DNA of 64,000 nt. Source: Graphiopsis chlorocephala (Eukaryota > Ascomycota > Dothideomycetes > Cladosporiales > Cladosporiaceae). Shown here piece by piece: positions 55,519 through 64,000 of this stretch. Below the pieces are notes generated by a model. It was not told the origin of the DNA, did no database searches, and was given only the letters and a program-made list of their open reading frames with translations. The DNA lies in contig JAIZZJ010000006.1 in assembly GCA_022828445.1 (NCBI GenBank), positions 1,860,001 to 1,924,000 of the forward strand, written 5' to 3'. Position 1 is the stretch's first letter, and every line of letters begins with the position of its first letter. The translations under genes and the position numbers were made by a program.

Positions 55519-56739
55519 ATGGAACGATCCACGCCGAAGTCTGTCATCATAGTCGGCGGTTCGCTTGCCGGCTTAATGCATGCATTGATTCTACTGTCTC
55601 TACCCAGCCCGCCTACTATTCGCATACTTGAACGGTCTCCAACCGCGCTGCTGCACAACCAAGGTGCAGGAATTGTGGCGGGAAATGAGACGCAGAAGTT
55701 CTTCGACCAGGTTGTCAACCCTGGGAGAGAGATTGCCGTCACAAGCAAGCAACGTCTCTACTTGGATCGCTCTGGCAAAGTCATGGACGGCAGTGTAGAA
55801 GAAAGGCAGCAGCGAATGACCAGCTGGGACTTACTTTATCACCTGCTCCGGTGGCGAGTCGAAGGTCTGCAGAGTGAGTATGTCGACGGCCTTGATGCAG
55901 ACCAACGACCTAAAGCTACGTACGAGAACGGATGCACAGTGACCGCGCTGGAAGAATCGGGCGATAAGGTGAAGCTCACCTGGTCACACAAAGACCATGG
56001 CGAGCAGACCAGCGAAATTGATCTGGTGATCGCTGCAGACGGTGCATCATCAACGCTACGCCGCTTGATCAAACCGGACGTTGAGCGCAGATACGTCGGC
56101 TATGTAGCATGGCGCGGCACAGTCCCTGAGAACGAGCTTTCTGACTCTGCGAAAGAGGTCTTTACCGAGAAATTCCCTTTCTACCACTCAGCCGGCATCC
56201 AAGCACTGGGCTATCTCATCCCTGGTAAGAACGGTACCGTAGAGCCTGGCCAACGCCTCTTCAATTGGGTCTGGTACTGTAACTACGAAGATGGCAGCGC
56301 TGAACTGGAAGAGCTCATGACGGACATCCACGGAAAACGGCATGCAATCACTCTCCCAGTTGGCTCCATGAACCCCAAGGTCTGGTCCAAGCAAAAAGCG
56401 CGCGCTTCGCAAGTGCTGCCTCCGCAGTATGCCGAGACGATCAGCAAAACCGAGCAACCCTTTATCCAAGCGATCACAGACAACATATCTCCGCAGAACA
56501 GTTTTCTTGGTGGTAAGGTGCTGCTTGTCGGTGATGCTCTGGCAGGGTTCCGGCCGCACACGGCAGCGTCAACAGGCCAAGCCGCTTTCGATGCCCTGCA
56601 GATGAGAGAGTGGTTGGGAGGTGATTTTGATAAGAAAGCGTATGATGGAAAAGTGCTCGACTTTGCCAAGATGATGCAAGAAAAGGGCGTCATGCTGGGA
56701 GAAAGGAGTCAGTTTGGAAGGCATCCTTTCGCAGGCTGA
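55519..56739 (+). CDS. FAD-dependent monooxygenase (2,6-dihydroxypyridine 3-monooxygenase-like)
   Basis: Single exon, 406 aa. The Rossmann FAD motif is IIVGGSLAGLMHA (residues 10-22), followed by the dinucleotide-end Glu (ILERS). The class A flavoprotein hydroxylase DG motif is VIAADGASSTLRR and the GD motif is VLLVGDALAGFRPHTAAST. Length and order fit the PHBH-fold, FAD_binding_3 type group. Sequence style (SFLGGKVLLVGDALAGFRPH, GYVAWRGTVPE) resembles dihydroxypyridine hydroxylases that act on small N-heterocycles. The substrate is an inference. No signal peptide. The neighbouring GFA-type gene is co-oriented 517 bp downstream; a link in detoxification or catabolism is possible but not shown. 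Confidence 0.88.
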   Translation: MERSTPKSVIIVGGSLAGLMHALILLSLPSPPTIRILERSPTALLHNQGAGIVAGNETQKFFDQVVNPGREIAVTSKQRLYLDRSGKVMDGSVEERQQRMTSWDLLYHLLRWRVEGLQSEYVDGLDADQRPKATYENGCTVTALEESGDKVKLTWSHKDHGEQTSEIDLVIAADGASSTLRRLIKPDVERRYVGYVAWRGTVPENELSDSAKEVFTEKFPFYHSAGIQALGYLIPGKNGTVEPGQRLFNWVWYCNYEDGSAELEELMTDIHGKRHAITLPVGSMNPKVWSKQKARASQVLPPQYAETISKTEQPFIQAITDNISPQNSFLGGKVLLVGDALAGFRPHTAASTGQAAFDALQMREWLGGDFDKKAYDGKVLDFAKMMQEKGVMLGERSQFGRHPFAG

Positions 56740-57255
56740 TATGAAGATGTAGATTCCTAGTGTATCTACATTCCTGCTTTGCATCAACATAGAACAGCCG
56801 ACAGCTTGCGATGTTCAGAGTCTCGCCCGCCATGATGGCAATGGCATCGGGCCCGCATGCCAGCTTTATTGGAGCTCGCCTCTGAGATACCATCTGAAGT
56901 GTTCGGATTTTCATGTCGCTGGTATGCTAGTGCCATCAGGCAGAAGAATAACAATAGATGCAATCGCCGCTGAGAAGCTGTCTGGGCGGTACATTTTGTT
57001 CAGTATGTAGTGCGCTGATACCATCGAGCGCAGAGGAAGATCCGCTGACCTTTGCCACCCAGATGACTGTCCGAAAGCGTCTATGATATATTCATGCTGG
57101 CCGAATGTCCGGTATCAAGTGGAGCCAATGGCGTGATATCTCGCCATGCATGTGGAGATCATCCTTTGCCGAGGCCAAACTACTTTAGATGCTGCTAACA
57201 AAGCAGTGCGATACAGCCAAACCTCTGCAAAGATATCCCTTACTGACCTGCCTCA
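56740..57255. promoter_or_regulatory. Intergenic region upstream of the GFA-like gene
   Basis: No gene seen. An upstream frame from 57146 overlaps the start of the next gene but has no motif. Confidence 0.3.
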
Positions 57256-57783
57256 ATGTCTACTCCGAGCATTTACTTCCATGGCTCATGCGCCTGTAAT
57301 CGCATATCCTATACGTCCGCAGCTCCGCCGAACAATACCACGACTTGCTTCTGCACGACTTGTCGTAAGCTCTCTGGCTCCCCGAGCATGACATTCACAC
57401 ACATCGCTCCCGAGGCGTTGACTTTCCGCGACAACAACTCTGGTGCAAAGTACGAAGGTTGGCCTGCGAGTGGTGATGACAGCGGCTTTCGAATTCTACG
57501 CCTCAGTACATTCGCCGAGCGTGCAGCATGTGCCGAGTGCAGCAGTCCGGTGGCGATGCGGTTGGGAGCTTGGAAGGAAATTGTAGGAATTGTCGTTGCA
57601 AGTGTGGACGAGCCTTTGGATGGAGGTGAGGGAGTCGCGAAAGGGTTCAAGGCCAAGCAAGCGATTTTCGTGGGAAGTGCGCCTACTTGGATCGATGTTT
57701 CGGAGGAGAAGCTGGGTATCAAGACTTGCGAGAGGTTCGACGTAGGAGTTGAGGAGGTCGTCGTAAAGGGCAGGGTGCAGTGA
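57256..57783 (+). CDS. GFA/CENP-V-family zinc protein (glutathione-dependent formaldehyde-activating-like)
   Basis: Single exon, 175 aa. The zinc-ligand pattern of the family is present: GSCACNRISY (Cys12, Cys14), CFCTTCRKLSG (Cys31, 33, 36) and CAEC (Cys92, 95). The Mss4-like beta fold is predicted by the strand pattern. Bacterial Gfa was reported to aid glutathione-formaldehyde adduct formation; most fungal members are uncharacterised, so only a zinc-binding, possibly glutathione-related role is inferred. ATG at 57256 puts the first Cys pair close to the N-terminus, as usual. No membrane segment. Confidence 0.88.
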   Translation: MSTPSIYFHGSCACNRISYTSAAPPNNTTTCFCTTCRKLSGSPSMTFTHIAPEALTFRDNNSGAKYEGWPASGDDSGFRILRLSTFAERAACAECSSPVAMRLGAWKEIVGIVVASVDEPLDGGEGVAKGFKAKQAIFVGSAPTWIDVSEEKLGIKTCERFDVGVEEVVVKGRVQ

Positions 57784-58440
57784 ACATGATAGTGGTTGGA
57801 ATGTAGCTACAATTTAATGCCTTTCACACTTCACTCATCGATAGCTTACTAGCTGATTCTAGCAGGAGCCGCAACATGACGCGAGGATATCACCTTGATG
57901 CACCAAGATTGATTAGGCGCCGGCCAACCGCCTGGGCCCGCTGCGGGTTCCTACCGATGTGTAGCAAATATCAAAGACCGATTCTTTTGTCCAATTCTTT
58001 TGTCTTTTTGGGCTGCTCTGTGATGATCCTCACTTAGTATAATAACGCCGTGCTCGCCATTTAACCGAAAGCGACCACAAGGCTACAGGTTCAATTCACG
58101 TTTCCGCCAATCCACTATACGGGGAGTAATACAACAGTAAGTGTGGAAGCATACAATTCTCTACCGTATATGTGATACGGCCTATCGACGGAACTAATCA
58201 TTGAGAACTCAAGCTCCGCCGCTCAGCTCCGCTGGTGACCAACTCACTCGCATTCCTCATCTGCCGCAACGGCAAACCAAGATATCGGCCTGCAAGCGAC
58301 GCATTGACACCTCCCAATAAATACCTAACGCAACCTAGCCCGCAGAGTTTCTCTACCAAGGACCTTGACAAACAGTTCAGCAATCCAGACTGATTGGTGA
58401 GCACACTGTGACCGAAGCACAACTGTCAACCAGACTATGC
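57784..58440. other. Intergenic, no gene seen
   Basis: A GGTTCAATTC word near 58087 resembles a tRNA B box, but no acceptor or anticodon stem fits around it. Short frames have no motif. Confidence 0.35.
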
Positions 58441-59275
58441 TCAGAAGACCTTGACCAGCTGCAACACGGCCGCCTTCAACATTGGACAGAGCGGACCTTG
58501 CTCGATCTTCCCGCAGACCCATTCCTCTTCCACATAATAGAAGAAGCCCTTGTGCTGTGGCAATTTGGGAAGATCCAGAAGATACACCAGATCGTACGGA
58601 ACCACCGGGTAGAAACACTTGCTATCGTCATAGGCCATTGTCAGTCGCAGCTCCGGCCAGGTGGCCCTCTCCACTAATTGTGGCGCTTAGACCGTTCCAG
58701 GGAAGTATGGCCGAGTGGCAGATGCTGATTCCACAAGGTCGTAAACCTCCATGATCTGCTGGCACGAAATAGCATCCCAGTCATGTCTCATCTGTATGAA
58801 GTTTTGGCGACAGTCCCGCTTCGGTCTACCCCGGCGTACGTCGTCAGCATGCGCTCTCTGAAGCTGCAGGAAGGCCCTCGCTAGGACAGGCCATTTTACT
58901 TTAACGCCAGACGGATTTTTTGCGTTAGAGACCACATTCCTGAACAGGTGGAGGATCCATTTCTGACCACTAGGGGCACGTGCTTTTGGCTGGTCGCGAT
59001 GCCTCGCTGCGCGGTAAAGAAGCGCAAGCCTTCGACGAAGTCTATGATGCTCGCTGGCGGTCCGAATGCTTTCACCTTGTCGCTGTGGGCTTGCAAGTGG
59101 CGGAGCTCGTACTTCGCAATTGTGTCTGCGATCCTGTTCTCGTGGCCATCGACGAAGGTGCAGAGCTCCTGACAAGCCGCGCGACATCTGCTTACGACCG
59201 TATGAGTGGGGAGGTAGGAAAGAACGTGGACTTTGACTTCATCTGTCAGGTCGAAAAAGCCAAACCTTCATGAGT
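58441..59275 (-). pseudogene. F-box-like gene broken by a frameshift and a stop
   Basis: On the minus strand the frame from about 59263 reads FDLTDEVKVHVLSYLPTH and RCRAACQELCTFVDG, an F-box-like start, then ELRHLQAHSDKVKAFG, SIIDFVEGLRFFTAQRG to about 58985. The coding-like sequence continues in a different frame (KWILHLFRNVVSNAK ... CQQIMEVYDLVE), which then meets a TAA at 58689-58687. Past the stop the same frame continues, with LTMAYDDSKCFYPVVPYDLVYLLDLPK, to 58441. No GT-AG intron of sensible length reconciles the frame change or the stop. The upstream side also lacks a matching ATG. Best read as a decayed F-box protein gene; F-box proteins are substrate adaptors of SCF ubiquitin ligases. 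Confidence 0.5.
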
Positions 59276-60063
59276 CGCATACTTCCGAAAATCTCTCCAA
59301 GCAGATGGACCTGAGCTAGACCTTGGTCGAAGACGAATTGAAAGGCACATTTAGGTTGCGCGTGGCAGCGACCGCTTCATCCAATGTTCTTGTTTCACTT
59401 GCTAGCAAGTAGCGTCACCAAATAGAAGAAGGCAATATCTCTGAAGTGGGCGGGAATGGCCTACGAAAGGTCTGAGGCATGTCGAAGATATAGATCGATC
59501 GAGCCCGCTTATCTCAAAGGTCAGCAATCAACACACAGGACCCGTCGTTGTTGTTTGTTCAAATCAAGCGTTCGCTGGGACGGTCTACGTAGTCTCGTGT
59601 ACAGAGACTGTAGGATGTCACCGTGCCTGCATATCGCTGATCTGAACGTACAAGAATAAATGAAGAAGCAATAGTCCGTCTCAATCACAGAGCTCGTCGA
59701 ACTCTGGCATATCATCTAGACGGCTTACTTATCAAAGAGTCTTATTCCCGATGTGTATGTTTAAATATTAATCAACAAGTCGATGCGGTTGTCAATGTGC
59801 ATGGTGATGGGAGAGAAGGTTGGAAGCGTAAGACGTGAGGCTGGGTAATGCTCGTTCGGGAAAACGGATTGTTGGAGCCGGGCGGAACGTCATCTTCTTG
59901 GTCTGGGCTAACTGCACCGCCGCCAACCATTAACGACTAACTAACAAGTACTTTACCGAAGTTTCACTAATGCGCGCCTCAACATCTCCTTCGTCTGCCA
60001 CCATCCTTGCCATGTCTATCTAGACCAACCATTCTTTTGCGTACTGCAGTATTTCTTAATACC
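59276..60063. promoter_or_regulatory. Upstream region of the PP2C gene
   Basis: No gene supported. An AT-rich block lies at 59755-59780. No specific element was recognised. Confidence 0.35.
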
Positions 60064-61782
60064 ATGAAACACACCGGCAGCCCGTTCAGCGTCGCCAAAG
60101 CTCTGCGAGTACTTTTCGACGAGCCCCTCCTCAAGGCCAGCCCGTCTATAGCACAAAGACGCGCATTCCACGAGTACTTCGTCACACACCTGCCATCCAG
60201 CTCTCTGTCGCCAGATCGACCACCGCCAACACAGCACCATCACTACCCTCGCGATGAGTCCAAGCCGCACTCCGGCTCCAAGAGCCGGGCAGCCGAGCTG
60301 GCTGCAGGCCCGAACAATAGGGACACAACTGTTGTGCGCATACCGATCAAGTCGGCGAAACACCACTTTGGCGCTGGTGTGAGTCGAGGCGCCCGGCCAT
60401 ACAATGAAGACACCTACCAAGCTGGAACAATTGAACTGCCGGCGTTTGCGAAGCGGAGACCGATCAGCCTTACGAGGAAGCGTGGGAGCGATGGACCACC
60501 TGTGAACGAGAACCAGGCTGCAAAGAGCGAGAGTGGGGACCCACAAGTGTTCTACTTTGGCGTCTTTGACGGACACGGAGGAGCTGAGTGCAGCGAGTTT
60601 TTGCGAGATAGGTTACACGGCTACATTGAAGAAGCAGCGGTACTATTTGGCATGGAGAGCTCATTGCGGAAGCGTGAGGGCAACGACGAGCTCGTCCAAG
60701 ACTCCGGATCCGCTGGCGGTGTGATGGGTGCACAGGATCCCGAAGATTTGCAGAAGAGCATTGTCAGCGATTGGAAGGAGACCGTTGGAGGATATTTCAA
60801 GCGATTTAAGCCTGAGTTCTTTCCAGCCGTCGCACCTTCTACCCACGATTCAGATGTTCCAGCAATCGCGAACAGCTCTTCTATCGAGACAATCTTGAGC
60901 TACGCATTCCTCAAAGCAGATCTGGATTTCACAAAAGCTCAAGCAGCCAAACGATCCGAAGCTCCACCTTCCGGCCCGCCTCCATCTTCGGTCGACGATC
61001 CTGTTCTCAATGACAGACCCTTGAATGATAACGATATTCTTTCAAACCCCGACAGACCTGCGTCACAAAACCTCAGTAGCAACCGACCTTCGGCCCGCGG
61101 CTCAAGTCCCAATCTCGACAAGCCTATTGGCAGCGACAAGCGGTTTAAGGGTGGCTCCACCGCATCGATTGCCATGTTAAGCACACCGACTTCCACGCCA
61201 TTCTGGACACCGGCATCGCCAAGTACCCTTGTGGTGGCCCACGTTGGCGATACTCGTGTCCTCCTCTGTCGCACAAGCGATGGCAAATCAGTACCGTTGA
61301 CTGTCAACCACCACCCATCAACACCAGTAGAAGCCACCCGTCTTCGCCGCTACGCAGCGACTTTCGTCACAGACTCGTTCGGCGAGGAGCGCATGTCGGG
61401 TCTAGCGAACACACGTTCTTTTGGCGACATTGCGTCCAAACGCATTGGCGTCAGCGCTGAACCCCAGGTCACAACCATACAAATCTCTCCTGGCGAGTAC
61501 TCCTTCATGGTGTCCATGTCCGATGGCGTCTGTGGTCACTTGACCGACCAAGAAATTGTCGACATCATCAAAGAAGCAAGAACTCCGGCACAGGCTGCCC
61601 AGGACCTGGTCTCTTTCGCCACGGAAGTGAATTCAAACGATGCCGATAACGCTACAGCGCTCGTGGTTCGATTGGGAGGCTGGGAAAGACGAGGCGAGGG
61701 TGGTGGTGGTAGCATTGGTACGAAGGAGCAGAGGCAGTATCGGATGAACGAGGCGGCGGATCCTAGGTCGAGGAGGCAGTGA
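60064..61782 (+). CDS. PP2C-type protein phosphatase (mitochondrial Ptc6-like)
   Basis: Single exon, 572 aa; the upstream open frame has no ATG, so 60064 is used. PP2C motifs appear in order: ARPYNEDTYQ (first metal Asp), YFGVFDGHGGAECSEF (Asp-Gly-His-Gly), GGSTASIAML, VVAHVGDTRVLL, FMVSMSDGVCGHL and DADNATALVVRL. A linker of more than 100 residues rich in Ser/Pro/Asn sits between the second and third motifs. The N-terminal 50 residues are basic and could target mitochondria. Mg/Mn-dependent Ser/Thr dephosphorylation is well supported. Assignment to yeast Ptc6 (mitochondrial, mitophagy and pyruvate dehydrogenase linked) rests on the N-terminal SRGARPYNEDTYQ style and the insert, and is tentative. 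Confidence 0.88.
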   Translation: MKHTGSPFSVAKALRVLFDEPLLKASPSIAQRRAFHEYFVTHLPSSSLSPDRPPPTQHHHYPRDESKPHSGSKSRAAELAAGPNNRDTTVVRIPIKSAKHHFGAGVSRGARPYNEDTYQAGTIELPAFAKRRPISLTRKRGSDGPPVNENQAAKSESGDPQVFYFGVFDGHGGAECSEFLRDRLHGYIEEAAVLFGMESSLRKREGNDELVQDSGSAGGVMGAQDPEDLQKSIVSDWKETVGGYFKRFKPEFFPAVAPSTHDSDVPAIANSSSIETILSYAFLKADLDFTKAQAAKRSEAPPSGPPPSSVDDPVLNDRPLNDNDILSNPDRPASQNLSSNRPSARGSSPNLDKPIGSDKRFKGGSTASIAMLSTPTSTPFWTPASPSTLVVAHVGDTRVLLCRTSDGKSVPLTVNHHPSTPVEATRLRRYAATFVTDSFGEERMSGLANTRSFGDIASKRIGVSAEPQVTTIQISPGEYSFMVSMSDGVCGHLTDQEIVDIIKEARTPAQAAQDLVSFATEVNSNDADNATALVVRLGGWERRGEGGGGSIGTKEQRQYRMNEAADPRSRRQ

Positions 61783-62521
61783 TTCTTGTGAGTAATCCTA
61801 TTTCTAATTTGTACACGGGGACAATGCCCACATGACTTCGAAATTGACTTGTAGTCTTGTTGTATGGCTGTTCATTGTCGAATGAGCATCTTTTTGTATA
61901 TCAAGCCTAGTACGGGAGTACTGGCTCTCCAAGTAGCCAGTGCCCACTGAATCCACTCAGGTCCCCAATCCCAAATCCTATGCCGTATGTCACCCGCCGC
62001 GTGCAGTCTTGCATTCCCGCATGCAATTTGTCCTCTTCATATCCCACAGTCGGAATGGCATGTTGGTGTTCGACGAGCTCCGGTCACCGAGCCTGTACTT
62101 CCAGTTTGTAATTTTTCCTATGGCCCACGGCACCTAAATTGCAATGCTAACTCTTTAAAGATCTCTGAGTCACGAGGCCAGACCTTCCGCACCAGAAACT
62201 CGCCACTGGTCATCCCGTTCATCCACAAGATCACATGACCATGCCCCACACCCGACCCATTCACTCACTTCGCTCGCCTGAGGCACTCACCCGGCAAAGC
62301 TGAAGCTGCATGAGTCTGCAACTCGCTCTGTCATTATCATCAAAAATAGTCTTCGGAATTTCTCCTTAGCCTAATGGTTGGGCCCTTTCGATAAATCTAT
62401 ACTAGTACCGTTGAGACATCTGCCGAGCACGATGACGTGGTTTGCTAAATTGCTAGTAAATGGATTGAATTCGTTCTTGCAACAGTTCTTGCCTAATATT
62501 ATACACGCCTTCGAGCATTAT
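61783..62521. other. Convergent 3' region, no gene seen
   Basis: Lies between the PP2C stop and the transporter stop. A TAGCCTAATGGTTGG stretch near 62368 recalls a tRNA D-arm, but no T-arm or acceptor stem follows. No ORF is supported. Confidence 0.35.
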
Positions 62522-64000
62522 TTAGACACTCTCCACACGCTCCTCCCTAACCGCCGCGTTCTTCTCCTCAACCGCCGCTCTGTGCGTGACAACATCCTCG
62601 CGACGCTCCGCAAGAACAGCGTCCAAGGTCTTGCGCTTCTGTCTGGCAAAGCCCTTCGCTTCGAACATGATGTCCATGTCCTCAAGCTGCACACCCTTGG
62701 TCTCCGGCAAGAAGAAGTAGGCGAAAGTCATGCCCACAATCACGGCGCTACCAAAGAAGAAAAACACCCCGTACTTTATGTCGGCGATCATATAGGGAGT
62801 AGAGTAAGCGATGATGAACTGGCCCAGCCACTGCGTGCAAGTCGTGAAGACCAAGCAGACCTGGCGAACGGCTGTGGGGAAAGCTTCGGCGCAGAAAATC
62901 CAAGGGATGCCGTTCCACGAGATGGAGTAGAAGATTGCGAAGATGTAGATCATGATAATGGCGAAGTAGGCTCCGGCGTCACGAGTCGGCTCCTCGTTGA
63001 AAGAGTTGGAGAGCTTGGAGTAGATGCCGAGATAGTACATGGCGAAGATTGCGCCAGCGGAGCCTATCAGCATGGCCGGGCGACGTCCGAAGCGGTCGAC
63101 GATCAGGAACACGAAGACAGCGGTGCCGCAGGCTTTGATGATACCGAAGATGCCCGTGGCGAGTAGACCGGTGTTGGTTCCCTTGAAGCCGATGGAGCTA
63201 ACGATGACCTGTACGGCGAAGTCAGTACGGGATCTCAAGACATCAATTCTGGGTATCCTTGTTACTTACAGGGCTGTAGTAGTTGATAGCATTGATGCCT
63301 GAAAGGTTCTGCAGGATCATCAATGCCATGCCTCTGAACAGTCGGCCTCTGGTGTTCGTCTTCCAGATTTGCTTGACTTTGGTAGCGAAGCTGAGGCCGA
63401 CGCCAGAAGCTTCATTTTCAAGCTGGCCGCGGATGGTATCGATCTCCCAATTGATGTATTCGTGGTCTTCCGGGAGGTTGCGAATGTAAGACAAAACCTT
63501 ACGTACTTTCTCCCAGCGACCCTTCTTTGCCAAGAAGCGAGGAGATTCGGTTTGCAATGACATCAAGATCATGAGCAGAGCGCCAGGGATCAGCTGGATG
63601 CTGAAGGGAATGCGCCATTGTGTGTCGCTTGTGCCTGATATGTTTCGGTTGACGCCATAGTTGACCCAGAAGCCAGGAATTTGTGAGAATTGCAACAAGA
63701 TTTCGAAGATTCCAATGAGTCGACCGCGAATGGCTGGCGGAGAACTTTCAGAGATGTATACAGGGATGATTAAGGACGAAGCGCCAACACCAAGGCCTGC
63801 GAGACATATGAGAACATGATCAAACGCTGTTGAGTCATCGTTACTTACCAGTCAGAGCACGACCAGCGTAAATCATAGCCAATTGTCCAGTAGCCGCGGT
63901 CTGAATGATCGCTCCAAGGTTGAAGATCGCACCACAGATAACCAGAGTCCATTTCATGCCCAAACGTTCGACAGTAGGATAACAAGCCAGAACACCGAAG
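62522..64000 (-). CDS. MFS sugar/quinate transporter, 5' end beyond the window
   Basis: Exons visible: 64000-63849 (open at the window edge), 63796-63270 and 63208-62522, introns of 52 and 61 bp (both GTAAGT donors), phases agreeing. Sugar-porter hallmarks: GRALTGLGVGASSL (after helix 4), PVYISESSPPAIRGRL (the PESPR-type loop), SLQTESPRFLAKKGR, NAINYYSP in helix 7, VDRFGRRPAML and FFLPETKGVQLEDMD at the end of helix 12. About the last 450 residues are present, helices 3 to 12. The QWRIPFSIQLIPGALL and RNLPEDHEYINWEI stretches resemble fungal quinate permease relatives. It imports a sugar or a related polyol/cyclitol by proton symport at the plasma membrane; the substrate is an inference. Confidence 0.9.

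Noticed and set aside
58021..58110. Possible tRNA suggested by GGTTCAATTC
   Set aside because: No matching T-stem, acceptor stem or anticodon arm could be drawn around it.
62355..62420. Possible tRNA suggested by TAGCCTAATGGTTGG
   Set aside because: D-arm-like only; no T-loop or acceptor pairing follows.

Overview
The window is nuclear DNA of a filamentous ascomycete (Pezizomycotina; Dothideomycetes is my inference, from gene style only). The evidence is short GT-AG introns of about 50-180 bp, genes on both strands without operons, Zn2Cys6 regulators and eukaryotic housekeeping genes (SDA1, SEC63, RPS18). I recognised no tRNA, rRNA, transposon or CRISPR array. Coordinates of spliced genes were built by hand from splice signals and reading-frame phase.

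Layout. 1.3-4.1 kb: a large TPR-like protein ending in a serine-hydrolase domain (-). 4.4-5.3 kb: a hypothetical gene. 5.86-6.14 kb: a tiny two-exon zinc-finger gene. 6.7-7.9 kb: a RING/membrane-protein locus that looks broken. 8.05-9.6 kb: a PLP aminotransferase (-). 11.45-13.7 kb: SDA1 (+). 13.9-14.6 kb: a secreted CHAP-domain protein (-). 15-15.9 kb: an ankyrin-like gene. 16.8-19.8 kb: the molybdenum-cofactor pair MoaA then MoaC (+). 20.5-21.7 kb: a secreted histidine phosphatase (+). 21.85-22.4 kb: a coding remnant. 23.0-23.7 kb: a cupin (+). 23.75-25.5 kb: an amidase (-), divergent from glutamate decarboxylase (26.6-28.3 kb, +). 29-31.6 kb: Zn2Cys6 regulator 1 (-), then 4 kb without a recognisable gene. 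35.7-36.8 kb: adenine/adenosine deaminase (+). 38.2-40.1 kb: Zn2Cys6 regulator 2 (-), again with a long gene-poor upstream side that holds one predicted three-exon gene at 43.4-44.2 kb. 45.5-47.6 kb: SEC63 (-). 49.2-50.3 kb: a proline-rich AIM3-like protein (+). 51.3-52.0 kb: ribosomal protein S18 (-). 52.5-54.9 kb: an 805-residue membrane-anchored hypothetical protein with a 42-bp repeat (-). 55.5-56.7 kb: a FAD monooxygenase (+). 57.3-57.8 kb: a GFA/CENP-V-like zinc protein (+). 58.4-59.3 kb: an F-box-like pseudogene (-). 60.1-61.8 kb: a PP2C phosphatase (+). 62.5 kb to the right edge: a partial MFS sugar/quinate transporter (-).

Working together. Only MoaA and MoaC clearly act in one pathway (first step of molybdopterin synthesis). 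Their arrangement, two consecutive ORFs with a Gly-Gly stop on the first and a possible in-frame splice joining them, is the most interesting feature here. The remaining genes are ordinary single-copy metabolic, secretory and regulatory genes. Two decaying loci (RING, F-box) and one probable remnant lie between intact genes.
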